Shown piece after piece: positions 18,771 to 27,724 of a stretch of 64,000 bases of DNA; within the stretch, counting starts at the first letter, position 1, and the number at the start of each line of letters is the position of its first letter. The translations under genes were made by a program, and so were the position numbers. The notes under the pieces are model-generated. The model had not been told where the DNA came from, made no database searches, and saw only the letters and a program-made list of their open reading frames with translations. The DNA is from Corynebacterium comes. GTDB taxonomy: Bacteria > Actinomycetota > Actinomycetes > Mycobacteriales > Mycobacteriaceae. The DNA lies in contig NZ_CP046453.1 of assembly GCF_009734405.1 (NCBI RefSeq), positions 2,480,001-2,544,000 on the forward strand, given 5' to 3'.

Positions 18771-19741
18771 CGGGTCTCCTCGAGGTATTCAGAGAGCTTC
18801 TCCAGACCGTCGACAGCCAACGGGCTGGGCGGCTCGGCGAAGCTGAGCAGCATGGGAAAAATGGTCTGATTCTTCACCGCAGTCAGGGCGCCCGCCCCGG
18901 GGAGTCCCTCCACCGCGTCGATGACCGGTCCGGAGTCGCCGGCGCTGTACAGCGTGATGATGACGTCGGGGTCGCGGTCGATGAGCTCCTCGCCGGTGAC
19001 CTCGAAAACCCGCTCGGTCTCGCTGCCGAAGACGTTCTCCAGGCCCGCTGCACTGACCAGCGGATGGGACATCGAACCGGTGCCGTAGGCGTACGTCACC
19101 GAGGACCCGGTCGTCGGATAGAGCACTGCGACGCTACGGTTCTCGCTGTCCGGGACCGTCTCCATGACGGCGGCAACCCGATCCTTCAGCTCCCGGATGT
19201 AGGCGGCAGCGGCCTCCTCCCGGTCGAAAACGGTGCCGTAGAGCATGACCTGGTCGTATGCGTCCTCGAAGGTGACCTCGCCCCGGAGGGAACCGCAGAA
19301 TGCGGGCTCGTCGAGAAGCGGGATGCCGTTGGTGCCCAGGGTCTGCCGGTTGACGGTGTCGGAGGAACCGATCACCAGATCGGGCTCGGTGGCCACGACC
19401 ATTTCCCGGGAGATCTGGAGGTGGCCGCTGGTGTCCACCTGGTCGGTGAGGGTGGGGATCTGCTCGAGCTGTGCCCCGACCTCGGGCGAGTAGTACTCGG
19501 TGGGGTACACCCCGGCTTTGGCCGTGACACGGTCGAGCACGTCCAGTGCAGCCAGGGCGGACACCGAAGGGTTGTCCAGCAGTGTCACCCTCTCCGGTAC
19601 CTCGTCAAACGTGACTGTGTCGCCGCAGTTCTCGACGCTGATGGCGGCGTCGTTTCGCTCTTCGGTGGTCCCCGCACAGGCAGAGACTGACAGCAGGGCA
19701 GACAGTGCGAGGGCAACAGTCGAAAGGCGGGTGCGGTTCAT
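18767..19741 (-). CDS. ABC transporter substrate-binding lipoprotein, FecB/BtuF type
   Basis: 324 residues. Lipoprotein signal peptide ends in the lipobox SVSAC with Cys near residue 22. The body has the two-lobed helical-backbone (cluster A) fold: PERVTLLDNPSVSALAALDVLDRV, EPDLVIGSS, LYGTVF, and DPDVIITLYS. Ligand not evident; the family takes up ferric siderophores, haem, cobalamin or metals. Position between permease and ATPase genes shows it belongs to one transporter. Confidence 0.88.
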   Translation of the reverse strand: MNRTRLSTVALALSALLSVSACAGTTEERNDAAISVENCGDTVTFDEVPERVTLLDNPSVSALAALDVLDRVTAKAGVYPTEYYSPEVGAQLEQIPTLTDQVDTSGHLQISREMVVATEPDLVIGSSDTVNRQTLGTNGIPLLDEPAFCGSLRGEVTFEDAYDQVMLYGTVFDREEAAAAYIRELKDRVAAVMETVPDSENRSVAVLYPTTGSSVTYAYGTGSMSHPLVSAAGLENVFGSETERVFEVTGEELIDRDPDVIITLYSAGDSGPVIDAVEGLPGAGALTAVKNQTIFPMLLSFAEPPSPLAVDGLEKLSEYLEETR

Positions 19742-19756
19742 TCATGGCTCCAGTTG

Positions 19757-20848
19757 TCAGATGGTTGCACGCATACGACGGACAAGGATCAGCAGGAAGG
19801 GGGCGCCCACCAGTGCGGTGATGATGCCGATGGGGATCTCCTGGGGCGCCAGGAGGGTGCGTGCCAGGATGTCCGCCCACACCAGGAGGATCGAACCGAG
19901 GAGGGCGGCGACGGGCAGTACTGCGCGGTGGGTGCCGCCCACCATCCGGCGGGCCAGGTGGGGTACGACCAGGCCGATGAATCCGATGGAACCGGCCATG
20001 GCGACGATCACCCCCACCAGCAGGCAGGATGAGATGAGCAGGATCAGACGGAAACGCTCTGGATTGATCCCCAGGGTCAGGGCGGTCTCGTCGCCTGCGG
20101 TCAACGCGTCGAGGCGACGTCCCCAGACCAGTAGAACGGCCGCGACAGAGCTGACGACGATGATGATCACGGCGAGCGGGCCGTTCCAGCTGGCCAGCCC
20201 CAGGGAGCCGAGGAGCCAGAACATCACGGACCTGGCGCCTTCCGCCGAGTCCGAGGCGAAGATGAGGAAGCTGGTGGCGGCGGACAACGCGTAGCCGACG
20301 GCGACGCCGGCCATCAGGAGTCGGGTCGATGTGAGGCGTCCGGCGCCACGCGCGATGAAGAAGACCAGGAGAGAAGCAGCAAGAGCGCCGAGGAAGGCAC
20401 TGCCCTGGAGCGCGTAGTCGCCGAACCCTGCCCCCGCGCCGAAGAGGACGGCGGCGGCCGCCCCGACACTGGCCCCCGAATTCACACCGAGGACATAAGG
20501 GTCGGCGAGCATGTTGCGGACAATGGCCTGCAGGATCACACCTGCCAGTGCGAGTCCAGCACCTACGGCAGCTCCGAGGAGGACGCGCGGGACCCGGATG
20601 TCCCAGACGATCGCGTCCTGACTCGCCTGGACAGGAGCCGAGGCACCGCTGCCGGACAAGTGCTGCGCGATAATCCGGATGGAATCGACGATGGAGATGT
20701 CCACGGGACCCGCGACTATCCCTGCGCCCAGGGTGAGGAGGAGAATGATGACCAGGACGGCACACCACGACAAGGTGCGTCGACGCCTGGCGGAATAGCC
20801 CAGGACGTCGCTGCCGCCCGCCGAAAGCGTGGACACAGCTCCCGCCAT
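19757..20848 (-). CDS. ABC transporter permease, FecCD/BtuC family
   Basis: About 363 residues from the MAGAVSTL start (an ATG at 20857 is also in frame, but lies in the palindrome taken as operator). Some nine to ten membrane helices with the family blocks RVPRVLLGAAVGAGLALAG, DPYVLGVNSGASVGA, GRRLDALTAGDETALTLG (the coupling helix that docks on the ATPase) and GFIGLVVPHLARR. A single permease gene implies a homodimer. First gene of a permease, binding protein, ATPase operon divergent from an ArsR-type regulator. Confidence 0.9.
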   Translation of the reverse strand: MAGAVSTLSAGGSDVLGYSARRRRTLSWCAVLVIILLLTLGAGIVAGPVDISIVDSIRIIAQHLSGSGASAPVQASQDAIVWDIRVPRVLLGAAVGAGLALAGVILQAIVRNMLADPYVLGVNSGASVGAAAAVLFGAGAGFGDYALQGSAFLGALAASLLVFFIARGAGRLTSTRLLMAGVAVGYALSAATSFLIFASDSAEGARSVMFWLLGSLGLASWNGPLAVIIIVVSSVAAVLLVWGRRLDALTAGDETALTLGINPERFRLILLISSCLLVGVIVAMAGSIGFIGLVVPHLARRMVGGTHRAVLPVAALLGSILLVWADILARTLLAPQEIPIGIITALVGAPFLLILVRRMRATI

Positions 20849-20851
20849 TGA

Positions 20852-20869
20852 TATCATGATTAGATGATA
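20852..20869. promoter_or_regulatory. Candidate ArsR/SmtB-family operator
   Basis: TATCAT-GATTAG-ATGATA is a perfect 6-bp inverted repeat with a six-base spacer. It sits between the divergent permease and arsR genes, overlapping the first possible permease start. Its AT-rich palindromic form suits ArsR/SmtB repressors. Binding is inferred. Confidence 0.55.
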
Positions 20870-20921
20870 ACACTCAAACGGGTGATTGAATATCCATTTT
20901 GGGAATTCGAAGGGATATGAG

Positions 20922-21251
20922 ATGGATTTCCTGCAGGAAACAACGTTGAAACTCGCGGATGAGTGGGGTCCCATCTTCAAGGTGCTGGGCGACCCCACCC
21001 GACTGCGCCTCCTGCTCGCCATGCATTACCGGGGGCAGGGCGAGGCCAGCGTCACCGAACTCGCCGAGGCGGTGGGCGTGCGCACGGCCACCGCTTCAGC
21101 GGCCCTCGTCCACATGACGGAGGCGGGAACCATCCAGCCGCACAAGGTTGGTCGGGTGGTGCGCTACAGCCTCACGGATCCCCGCATCCATGAGCTCCTG
21201 CACCACCTCGGTGGCACGCACTCGCACGACCCCCACCTGCCCGCAGGTTGA
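20922..21251 (+). CDS. ArsR/SmtB-family metalloregulator
   Basis: 109 residues from an ATG with AAGGGA upstream. A winged-helix fold: FKVLGDPTRLRLLLAM, then the recognition helix region SVTELAEAVGVRTATASAALVHM and wing GRVVRYSL. The C-terminal helix TDPRIHELLHHLGGTHSH carries Asp and several His placed like the alpha-5 metal site of SmtB-type zinc, nickel or cobalt sensors; the alpha-3 CxC site of arsenic/cadmium sensors is absent. It likely represses the divergent ABC operon and releases with metal. Which metal is not known; nickel would fit the neighbouring urease. Confidence 0.88.
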   Translation: MDFLQETTLKLADEWGPIFKVLGDPTRLRLLLAMHYRGQGEASVTELAEAVGVRTATASAALVHMTEAGTIQPHKVGRVVRYSLTDPRIHELLHHLGGTHSHDPHLPAG

Positions 21252-21269
21252 CCCTGGGCCGCCAGGGTC
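21250..21269. terminator. Short hairpin between convergent arsR and GH76 genes
   Basis: GACCCTGG and CCAGGGTC pair over GCCG, overlapping the arsR stop. No T-run; probably a bidirectional stop of modest strength. Confidence 0.45.
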
Positions 21270-21272
21270 GGC

Positions 21273-22502
21273 CTACCTGCCCCGCGAGCGATCCCGCTCA
21301 GCCACCACGCGGGCGGCCGCCTCAAGCAGCATCCAACCGGAGAGCTGGACGGACAGGTCACGCTCGTCGATACGCAGGACGCCGAGCGCCTCCGGCAGCG
21401 ACGAAGGAGCCAGGCCGTAATTGTGCGGCAGGCGTGCGTCGGCGGTCCAGTCGGTGGCGAAGACGGGCAGCCCGTCGACCTCGAGACGACGATTCCACAC
21501 TGATTCCGCAGAGGCCAGCACCAGACGGGCGGCGATCTTCTTCGCGGCCCGGTTGGCGGGACTGTCGGAGGGCAGACGCACCGCGACATCGGCGAGATAC
21601 CGCACGAGGATGCCCTTGAACAGACCGCCGTCGCCGTCGCCTGTCCGCCAGTCGATCACGCCGGCCGGGGTGGCCATGCGTGACGCCACCGCCTGAACCA
21701 GGGAACGGACGCGGGTGATGTAGAGCATCGCCTCATCGACCGCCTCCGCGTCCGCCACCCCGCCGATCTGGTCGGCAGGCTCGAAACCCGCCTGCTTGCG
21801 CAGGGCGAGGGCGATCTCCAGGTTCGCACCGAGCGCCACCCCCTGACAGTAGGGATGCAGGTCCTGCACCAGCTCGGGGCCGTGCATGCGCATCCGGATG
21901 CCGTCCATGATCAGACCGCCGTCGTCGACGAGGTTGTCATGGATCCACTCCACGATGGTGCGGGCCTCATCGAGACGGCCGGTACGCGCCATCATGATCG
22001 CGGCCGGTCCGTTGGAGGGCACGTTGTAGAACGTCTCCCCGGTACGCCACGGCAGGACGCCGGTGAGGGAATCGATGCCGTCAACGAGGTCCCGTTCGAG
22101 ACGTGGGACCTCTGCGGGCATGGGCACCTGGTTCAGTTCACCCGCGCGCCGCATCGCCAGTGCCAGCCACGCCTTGTCGTCGTAGTACCGGTTGGCGGTC
22201 AGGGGGCCGAGGTTGCGCAGACGGATACCGTTGACGGTGTTGCGGATGACCTTCCGACGCACCCTGGTGGGGCGCCGCACAGCGGCGTCGACGAGGCAGT
22301 CGAGGTAGTGGGCCTGCCACCAGTAGTGCCAGTGATGGAAGAGGACTTCTTTGGTGGTGGGCGGCCAGCTCACGACCGCGAGATTGGTACGGGGCAGCCC
22401 CCACAGCCGCCGGGCGTGGCGCTCATTGATGGCGGATTCGGCCAGATCCGCGCGGTGGGCCCAGGTTTCCTGCACGTTAGTTTCGTCGCTCCCCAAGGTC
22501 AA
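21273..22502 (-). CDS. Glycoside hydrolase family 76-like protein (alpha-1,6-mannanase fold), cytoplasmic
   Basis: About 409 residues. The (alpha/alpha)6 features of GH76 are visible: YYDDKAWLALAMRR with the adjacent catalytic aspartates near residue 110, FYNVPSNGPAAIMMARTGR, and GDGDGGLFKGILVRYLADV. No signal peptide or membrane segment, so it should be cytoplasmic, unlike secreted fungal mannanases. A related gene (Rv0365c) lies near the aldolase gene in M. tuberculosis. Substrate may be a mannose-containing polymer, but this is not shown. The start is uncertain: TTG at 22502 or GTG at 22475. Confidence 0.75.
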   Translation of the reverse strand: MTLGSDETNVQETWAHRADLAESAINERHARRLWGLPRTNLAVVSWPPTTKEVLFHHWHYWWQAHYLDCLVDAAVRRPTRVRRKVIRNTVNGIRLRNLGPLTANRYYDDKAWLALAMRRAGELNQVPMPAEVPRLERDLVDGIDSLTGVLPWRTGETFYNVPSNGPAAIMMARTGRLDEARTIVEWIHDNLVDDGGLIMDGIRMRMHGPELVQDLHPYCQGVALGANLEIALALRKQAGFEPADQIGGVADAEAVDEAMLYITRVRSLVQAVASRMATPAGVIDWRTGDGDGGLFKGILVRYLADVAVRLPSDSPANRAAKKIAARLVLASAESVWNRRLEVDGLPVFATDWTADARLPHNYGLAPSSLPEALGVLRIDERDLSVQLSGWMLLEAAARVVAERDRSRGR

Positions 22503-22552
22503 GGCGTTACATCAGTTGTGTTACACCATGATAACGATTTACTTTCACAGCG

Positions 22553-23200
22553 TCACCACGCGTGTGACAGATCTCCATGCTGCCGGATCCACGTGTGCAT
22601 GGCGATCCCGGCCGCCACACCCGCGTTGATCGACCGGGTCGAACCGAACTGCGCGATCGAGCACGTCATGAGCGCCCCCTCGGCGGCCTCCGGGGTGATG
22701 CCCGGCCCCTCCTGGCCGAAGAGCAGCAGACATTCCCGCGGCAGCCGGGCAGTCTCCAGGGGGATGGATCCCGGGGTGTTGTCGATGGCCACCACCGTCA
22801 GATCGTTCCGGATCGCCCACACCAGCAGCGAATGCACGTCCGGGTGGTGCATGAGATGTTGATAACGGTCGGTGACCATCGCACCCCGCCGGTTCCACCG
22901 CCGCCGTCCGACGATGTGCACCGTGTCCACCGCGAAGGCGTTCGCGGTCCGCACCACGGTGCCGATGTTCGCGTCGTTCTCGAAGTTCTCGATAGCCACG
23001 TGCAGCGGGTGCCGGCGCTTGTCGATGTCCGCCACGATCGCCTCGCGCGTCCAGTAACGGTAGGCGTCGACCACGTTGCGACGGTCACCGTTCTCCAGCA
23101 GCTCGGGATCATAACGTTCCTCGGTGGGCCAGGTCCCCTCCCAGGGGCCGACGCCGTGCGTGCCCTCGCCCCACTCGGTCGGGCCCTTAAGCGAGTCCAA
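22553..23200 (-). CDS. SpoU/TrmH-family RNA 2'-O-ribose methyltransferase
   Basis: About 215 residues from a TTG overlapping the pyrE 3' end by 14 bases. The SPOUT knot motifs are present: ENFENDANIGTVVRTANAF (motif 1), LLLFGQEGPGITPEA (motif 2) and SINAGVAAGIAMHTWIRQH (motif 3, SAM loop). Methylates a tRNA or rRNA ribose; the exact target is unknown. Overlap with pyrE implies co-transcription. Confidence 0.88.
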   Translation of the reverse strand: MDSLKGPTEWGEGTHGVGPWEGTWPTEERYDPELLENGDRRNVVDAYRYWTREAIVADIDKRRHPLHVAIENFENDANIGTVVRTANAFAVDTVHIVGRRRWNRRGAMVTDRYQHLMHHPDVHSLLVWAIRNDLTVVAIDNTPGSIPLETARLPRECLLLFGQEGPGITPEAAEGALMTCSIAQFGSTRSINAGVAAGIAMHTWIRQHGDLSHAW

Positions 23201-23741
23201 GGTCGCCCAGGCCCAACAGGAAGCGGTACTCCAGCCCCTCCGCACGGATGACCTCATCCGCTCCGGTTGCCCGGTCGACGACGGTGGCCACGCCGACGAC
23301 CTCTGCCCCCAACTCACGCAGGGCGGCGACGGCGGTCAACGGTGAGTTGCCGGTCGTGGTGGTGTCCTCGACAACGAGCACCTTCCTGCCCACGACATCC
23401 GGCCCCTCCACGCGGCGCTGCATGCCGTGCTTCTTGGCCTCCTTGCGCACCACGAAAGCGTTGATCGGGCGACCCTCCGCATGCATGACGGCGGTGGCCA
23501 CCGGATCCGCCCCCAGGGTCAGACCGCCGACGGAGACGAAATCCCAGTCTGCGGTGAGTTCCCGCAGGAGCTGACCGATGAGTTTGGAGGCCTGATTGTG
23601 CAACGTCGCACGACGCAGGTCGACGTAGTAGTCGGCTTCCCTGCCGGACGACAGTGTCACCTTGCCGTGGACGACGGCGAGTTCCTTGACCAGCTCAGCC
23701 AACTCAGCGAGCTTCTCCTGGTTGACGGTGGGTTTCGTCAT
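23187..23741 (-). CDS. pyrE: Orotate phosphoribosyltransferase
   Basis: 184 residues. Transfers PRPP to orotate to give OMP in pyrimidine synthesis. Visible: VTLSSGREADYYVDLR at the orotate pocket, RKEAKKHG (PRPP pyrophosphate-binding lysines), and the PRPP motif VLVVEDTTTTGNS near residue 120. ATG at 23741. In a run of minus-strand genes leading to the methyltransferase, an arrangement shared with mycobacteria. Confidence 0.95.
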   Translation of the reverse strand: MTKPTVNQEKLAELAELVKELAVVHGKVTLSSGREADYYVDLRRATLHNQASKLIGQLLRELTADWDFVSVGGLTLGADPVATAVMHAEGRPINAFVVRKEAKKHGMQRRVEGPDVVGRKVLVVEDTTTTGNSPLTAVAALRELGAEVVGVATVVDRATGADEVIRAEGLEYRFLLGLGDLGLA

Positions 23742-23866
23742 GGCGCGGGGTCCTTCTGATGCCGGGGATGTCTGACCAGTCCCAGCATAGATTCAGTGGT
23801 TGCGCAGCGGGTCGATCAGCTCCGCCTTGCGCATCGAGGACCGCGCCCCGACGCTCGGGGAAGTTG

Positions 23867-24922
23867 TCAGGCCTCCGGCTCGTCGCCGAAGATCGAGGGG
23901 CCGCGACGCAGGTCCCGCGGCATCTGCACTCCCCGGGGATGATCGTCGCGTGACCCGTCCGCGATCGGGAGCACCTCATCGGCACCCACCCCGCGGGGCT
24001 CCACCACACCACGCGCCACCGACTGCCTGCGGCTGGGCATGTCCAGGGGCTCCTCCGGCCGCTGGACCAGGGGCCGCTCCCCCGGCTCCACACCTTCACG
24101 AACCAGCTCCACGACCCCGAAACCGGGCTTCGGCGGTTCCGGCATCTGCCGGGTGGGATCCAGGTCCTCCAGCTGGAGCACCTGGGCGGCGGTCGCCCTC
24201 GGCGGGAGGGCACGGGCGGCGTCGGCGAGCATCGCCAGCGGAGCGAGCATCTCCTCCCAGTCACCCGCATGCGAACCGCGGGCAGTCTGGGCGAGGACCC
24301 AGTCCGACTCCATCCACACGGCGGTGACAATCTCCGGCAGGACCTGGAATGCAATGGTCACCCGATCATCCACCAGCCGCTGCGCGACGCCCGTGTCCGT
24401 GGCCAGAACGCGGAATTCGCCGAGCGTGAACGCCTCGATGAGGTCGGAGGAGGACTCCTGCTCGGGTGCCGACACCCGGCGCGCGTCAATCACCACATCC
24501 GATGCCGCACCCCGACGCACCGCCATCACGTTCACCCCGCCCAGGTCCATGAGCACCATTTCATGCCCGTATGCCTGGCCGCTGACGATGTCTTTCGCGG
24601 CAGCACCGCTGGCTGCCGCGCCTCGCGACCATTCGTCGTTGAGCCAGTCATCGGAACGGGAGAACTCGAAGCCCTTCTCCTCCGCCCAGGCGCGACGCTC
24701 CCGGCGCAGCGCACCCGGCAGGCTCAGCCCGTGGCGGCGCTCAGGCAACGGCTCAGGCAGCGGCTCAGGCTGCGGCTCAGCCGGCTCCTCCGGCCGGGGT
24801 TCCATCTCCGCCTTCGGCTCCCGCGCAGGCCGGGACCGCTGTCGGGCGTCGAGGCGCCACAACAGTGCGGCCGCACCAGCGGCGAACGCAGCGAGAGCAA
24901 AGGCAATGATGGACATCACCAT
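23867..24922 (-). CDS. Membrane-anchored conserved protein (mycobacterial Rv0383c-like)
   Basis: About 351 residues. A single N-terminal membrane helix (SIIAFALAAFAAGAAALLW) is followed by a Pro/Glu repeat linker (residues 35-65, repeated PEPLPEPLPE), then a soluble domain beginning GFEFSRSDDWLNDEW. No catalytic motif is recognised. The start is placed at the MVMSII ATG pair, since the upstream frame runs into the rhodanese gene. The place between pyrE and clpB matches Rv0383c of M. tuberculosis. Function unknown. Confidence 0.75.
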   Translation of the reverse strand: MVMSIIAFALAAFAAGAAALLWRLDARQRSRPAREPKAEMEPRPEEPAEPQPEPLPEPLPERRHGLSLPGALRRERRAWAEEKGFEFSRSDDWLNDEWSRGAAASGAAAKDIVSGQAYGHEMVLMDLGGVNVMAVRRGAASDVVIDARRVSAPEQESSSDLIEAFTLGEFRVLATDTGVAQRLVDDRVTIAFQVLPEIVTAVWMESDWVLAQTARGSHAGDWEEMLAPLAMLADAARALPPRATAAQVLQLEDLDPTRQMPEPPKPGFGVVELVREGVEPGERPLVQRPEEPLDMPSRRQSVARGVVEPRGVGADEVLPIADGSRDDHPRGVQMPRDLRRGPSIFGDEPEA

Positions 24923-24987
24923 CGACAATAGTGCGCCGTTGCGCACTCGCGGGACTGCCGCACCTGCTTTTTCCCCGGCGGGATGTT

Positions 24988-25827
24988 CTAGACCCCGCGC
25001 TCGACCGGGTTCTCCGGATCCGCCGACCACTGGGACCAACCACAGACATAGTGGCTGGCGACGCCAAGGCCGGCACGCTCCATCGCGGCGAGCAGCATGG
25101 CCGAATGATTGCCGGACCCGGAGTAGACGATGATCCCCTCGCCCGACGTGATTGATTCCCGGGCGAAACGGGCGCGGATCTCCTCAGGGCTGCAGACCAC
25201 CCGGTTCTCGTCGTACAGATCGGCAGCGGGGATGTTGACGGCGCCGGGAATGTGACCGGCCTTGAGGTCCAGGATCTCGCGGCGGCCGGCGAAGCGGCGG
25301 GAGTCGCGGGCATCGACAAGCACGCCCCCCGCTGCGAGATGGTCCCGCACCTCATCGATCCCGGCAACGGGCAGGGAACCAGCGCGTACCTCGCCGCCGT
25401 TGGAGGTGGCGAAGTTGCCCGGCCCGCCGACGATCGGCAGGTTGAGACTGTCCCAGGCGCGCAGCCCGCCGTCGAGGATCCGCACGTCGGTCATGCCTGC
25501 CCAACGCAGGATCCACCAGGCACGGGCCGCCATGGGTCCACGGCCCTCGTCGTAGACCACGACCCGACTGTCCTCCGCGAGACCCCAGCGCCTGAACCAG
25601 TCCTGGAGGTGGTGGGGTTCCGGCAGCGGGTTACGGCCGTCCTCCGAACTGGGAATGCCAGCCAATGCATAAGCCGGATCACAGAACAGGGCGGTGGGCA
25701 CGTGCTCAGATTCAAACCGGCGGTGGCCCGCGCCTTCCTCCGGCTCCCAGAAGACACCGAGAACTGTCTGCCTGTGGCCGTGGTAGATGTCATCGCGCAG
25801 GGCCTGCGCACTCACGAAGGTGCTCAT
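24988..25827 (-). CDS. Two-domain rhodanese-like protein lacking the catalytic Cys
   Basis: 279 residues with two rhodanese folds: an N-terminal one (VLGVFWEP to RILDGGLRAWDSL) and a C-terminal one (VLVDARDSRRFAG, GHIPGAVNIP, GIIVYSGSGNHSAML). In active sulfurtransferases the last loop begins with Cys (YCGSG); here the position is Ser (YSGSG), so thiosulfate or 3-mercaptopyruvate sulfurtransfer through a persulfide is not expected. The other structural motifs are intact, including CGWSQW near the C-terminus. It may bind sulfane sulfur donors, act as a regulator, or use another residue. Family call sure, activity not. Confidence 0.88.
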   Translation of the reverse strand: MSTFVSAQALRDDIYHGHRQTVLGVFWEPEEGAGHRRFESEHVPTALFCDPAYALAGIPSSEDGRNPLPEPHHLQDWFRRWGLAEDSRVVVYDEGRGPMAARAWWILRWAGMTDVRILDGGLRAWDSLNLPIVGGPGNFATSNGGEVRAGSLPVAGIDEVRDHLAAGGVLVDARDSRRFAGRREILDLKAGHIPGAVNIPAADLYDENRVVCSPEEIRARFARESITSGEGIIVYSGSGNHSAMLLAAMERAGLGVASHYVCGWSQWSADPENPVERGV

Positions 25828-25907
25828 ACCCCGGAGTCTAGAGGGGGTTCAGACCCCCTGCAGAATCAGACCGGGGCGGAGAACCTGCGCGGGACTATCC
25901 TGGATCT

Positions 25908-27260
25908 GTGAGGCCATTCCACCACGTCCTGGTGAATACCCTGCTCGCGAACATCACCACGAGCTACCTCTGGTTCTGTCTGGCCTTCTGGGTCTATCTG
26001 GAGACGCGCAACGTCGGACTGACCGGGGCGATCAACGGCCTCTACATGGCCCTGATCGCCACCGGGTCGATCTTCTTCGGTTCAGTCGTCGACCATCACC
26101 GGAAGAAGACGGTGATGATGCTCGCGGCCGTCGCCACGCTCGTGGCATTCGCCCTCGCCGCGCTCGTGTGGGTGCTGTGGGTCGACCCGACGCAGGTGCG
26201 TGCCGACGATCCCGCCATCATCGCCTTCGCCGTCATCATCCTCGTCGGCGCCGTGGTGGAGCACATGCGCAACATCGCCCTGTCCACGACCGTGACCCTG
26301 ATGGTCCCCGAGGCCGGGCGCGACAAGGCGAACGGGCTGGTCGGCATGGTGCAGGGCCTGGCCTTCTCCCTCACCTCGGTGATCTCGGGGCTGTCGATCG
26401 GCTACCTCGGCATGGAGATCTCCCTGTGGATCGCAGTGGGGCTGACGGTGGTGGCGCTGGTGCACCTTCTGCCCCTCAAGATCACGGAGACGCAGCTCGT
26501 CAGCCCGGAGGCTACGGAGGATGCCGCGGACGTGATCACGTCCGGCATCGATCTACGCGGCTCCTGGGCTGTGATCCGGCTGGTGCCCGGACTGCTGGCG
26601 CTGATCCTTTTCTCGTCCTTCAACAACCTCATGGGCGGGGTGTACACAGCGCTCATGGACCCCTACGGACTGGAGATGTACGGCCCACAGCTGTGGGGCG
26701 TCGTGCTCGCCGTGACGTCGGTCGGGTTCATCCTCGGCGGTGCGCTGGTGGCGAAGGTGGGCCTGGGCGGCAATCCGGTCCGGACCCTCCTGCTGGTCAA
26801 TCTGGCCGTTGCGGCGATCGGCGCCACCTTCGCGCTGCGCGAGTGGTGGTGGCTGTTCGCCGCCGGGATGCTGGCCTTCATGTCGCTCATGCCCGCCGCC
26901 GAGGCGGCCGAACAGACGATTCTCCAGCGGGTCGTGCCCTTCCGCCAGCAAGGGCGGGTGTTCGGACTCGCGATCGCCATCGAAATGGTCGCGAACCCGG
27001 TGTCGGCGATCACCGTGGCGGTGCTGGCGCAGTCCTACGTGATCCCGTGGATGTCCACCCCCGCCGGCTGGAATTCCTTCGGTCGGCTCCTGGGCGGGGG
27101 CGAGACACGCGGGATGGCGCTGATGTTCACGATCTCCGGCGCGGTGATGTTCGCGGTGGTCGTGCTCGCATTCTTCTCGCGGCCGTACCACCGACTGTCG
27201 GAGTACTACGCGTCAACGAGCCAGGATGTGGCCGGGCAGGCCGGCACAGGCGTCAGCTGA
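25908..27260 (+). CDS. MFS transporter, 12-segment
   Basis: 450 residues from a GTG. Hydrophobic segments alternate with short loops; between segments 2 and 3 is GSVVDHHRKKTVMML, a form of MFS motif A. The second half repeats the pattern (GGALVAKVGLGGNPVRTLL, AAEQTILQRVVPFRQQGRVFGLA), which is like the MFS efflux proteins of the macrolide/MdfA-type group. Ligand unknown. Diverges from the rhodanese gene and overlaps the convergent DUF302 gene by eight bases. Confidence 0.83.
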   Translation: MRPFHHVLVNTLLANITTSYLWFCLAFWVYLETRNVGLTGAINGLYMALIATGSIFFGSVVDHHRKKTVMMLAAVATLVAFALAALVWVLWVDPTQVRADDPAIIAFAVIILVGAVVEHMRNIALSTTVTLMVPEAGRDKANGLVGMVQGLAFSLTSVISGLSIGYLGMEISLWIAVGLTVVALVHLLPLKITETQLVSPEATEDAADVITSGIDLRGSWAVIRLVPGLLALILFSSFNNLMGGVYTALMDPYGLEMYGPQLWGVVLAVTSVGFILGGALVAKVGLGGNPVRTLLLVNLAVAAIGATFALREWWWLFAAGMLAFMSLMPAAEAAEQTILQRVVPFRQQGRVFGLAIAIEMVANPVSAITVAVLAQSYVIPWMSTPAGWNSFGRLLGGGETRGMALMFTISGAVMFAVVVLAFFSRPYHRLSEYYASTSQDVAGQAGTGVS

Positions 27261-27648
27261 GGCTGGCGACGGCCTTAGACAGCAGCTCCGCGACCTCCTC
27301 GGCGGCGGCGGTCAGCTCGTCGTTTCCGGCGGCAGCCATGAGCGTGCGCGGGTCGGCGGCCTCCACGAAGATCTCCCCGGAGTTCTCCGGGTTCCGGCGG
27401 ACGGTGACGTTGCACGGCAGCAGTGCACCGATCTGGCGCTCCACCTGCAGGGCCCGGTGCGCGAAGCCGGGGTTGCAGGCGCCCAGGATGACATAGTCCT
27501 CGATGTCCGCGTCGATCTTCTTCTTCAGGGTCGCGGTCATGTCGATCTCGGTGAGGACACCGAAGCCGACCTCGGCGAGTGCGGCGCGCGTGCGCTGGAC
27601 GGCATCATCGAAATCGGTGTTCAAGGTCGTGGCGATGGTGAGCGACAT
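27253..27648 (-). CDS. DUF302 family protein
   Basis: 131 residues. DUF302 proteins are small alpha/beta proteins of unclear function: here DDAVQRTRAALAEVGFGVLTEIDMTATLKKKID, followed by YVILGACNPGFAHRAL with the conserved CNP, and LLPCNVTVRRNP. No signal peptide. Two cysteines (ACNP and LPCN) lie where the family keeps them. Could bind a metal or haem; not established. Confidence 0.85.
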   Translation of the reverse strand: MSLTIATTLNTDFDDAVQRTRAALAEVGFGVLTEIDMTATLKKKIDADIEDYVILGACNPGFAHRALQVERQIGALLPCNVTVRRNPENSGEIFVEAADPRTLMAAAGNDELTAAAEEVAELLSKAVASLS

Positions 27649-27724
27649 GAGGGTCCCTTCCGGATTGCGGTACGAACAACATCCTCAATCGTAGCGACGG
27701 GACAGGCCGAATGCAGGACCCCGC

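Noticed and set aside
23867-25039. Longer start for the membrane-anchored protein
   Set aside because: The frame extends into the rhodanese gene; the ATG at 24922 gives the expected N-terminal membrane helix.
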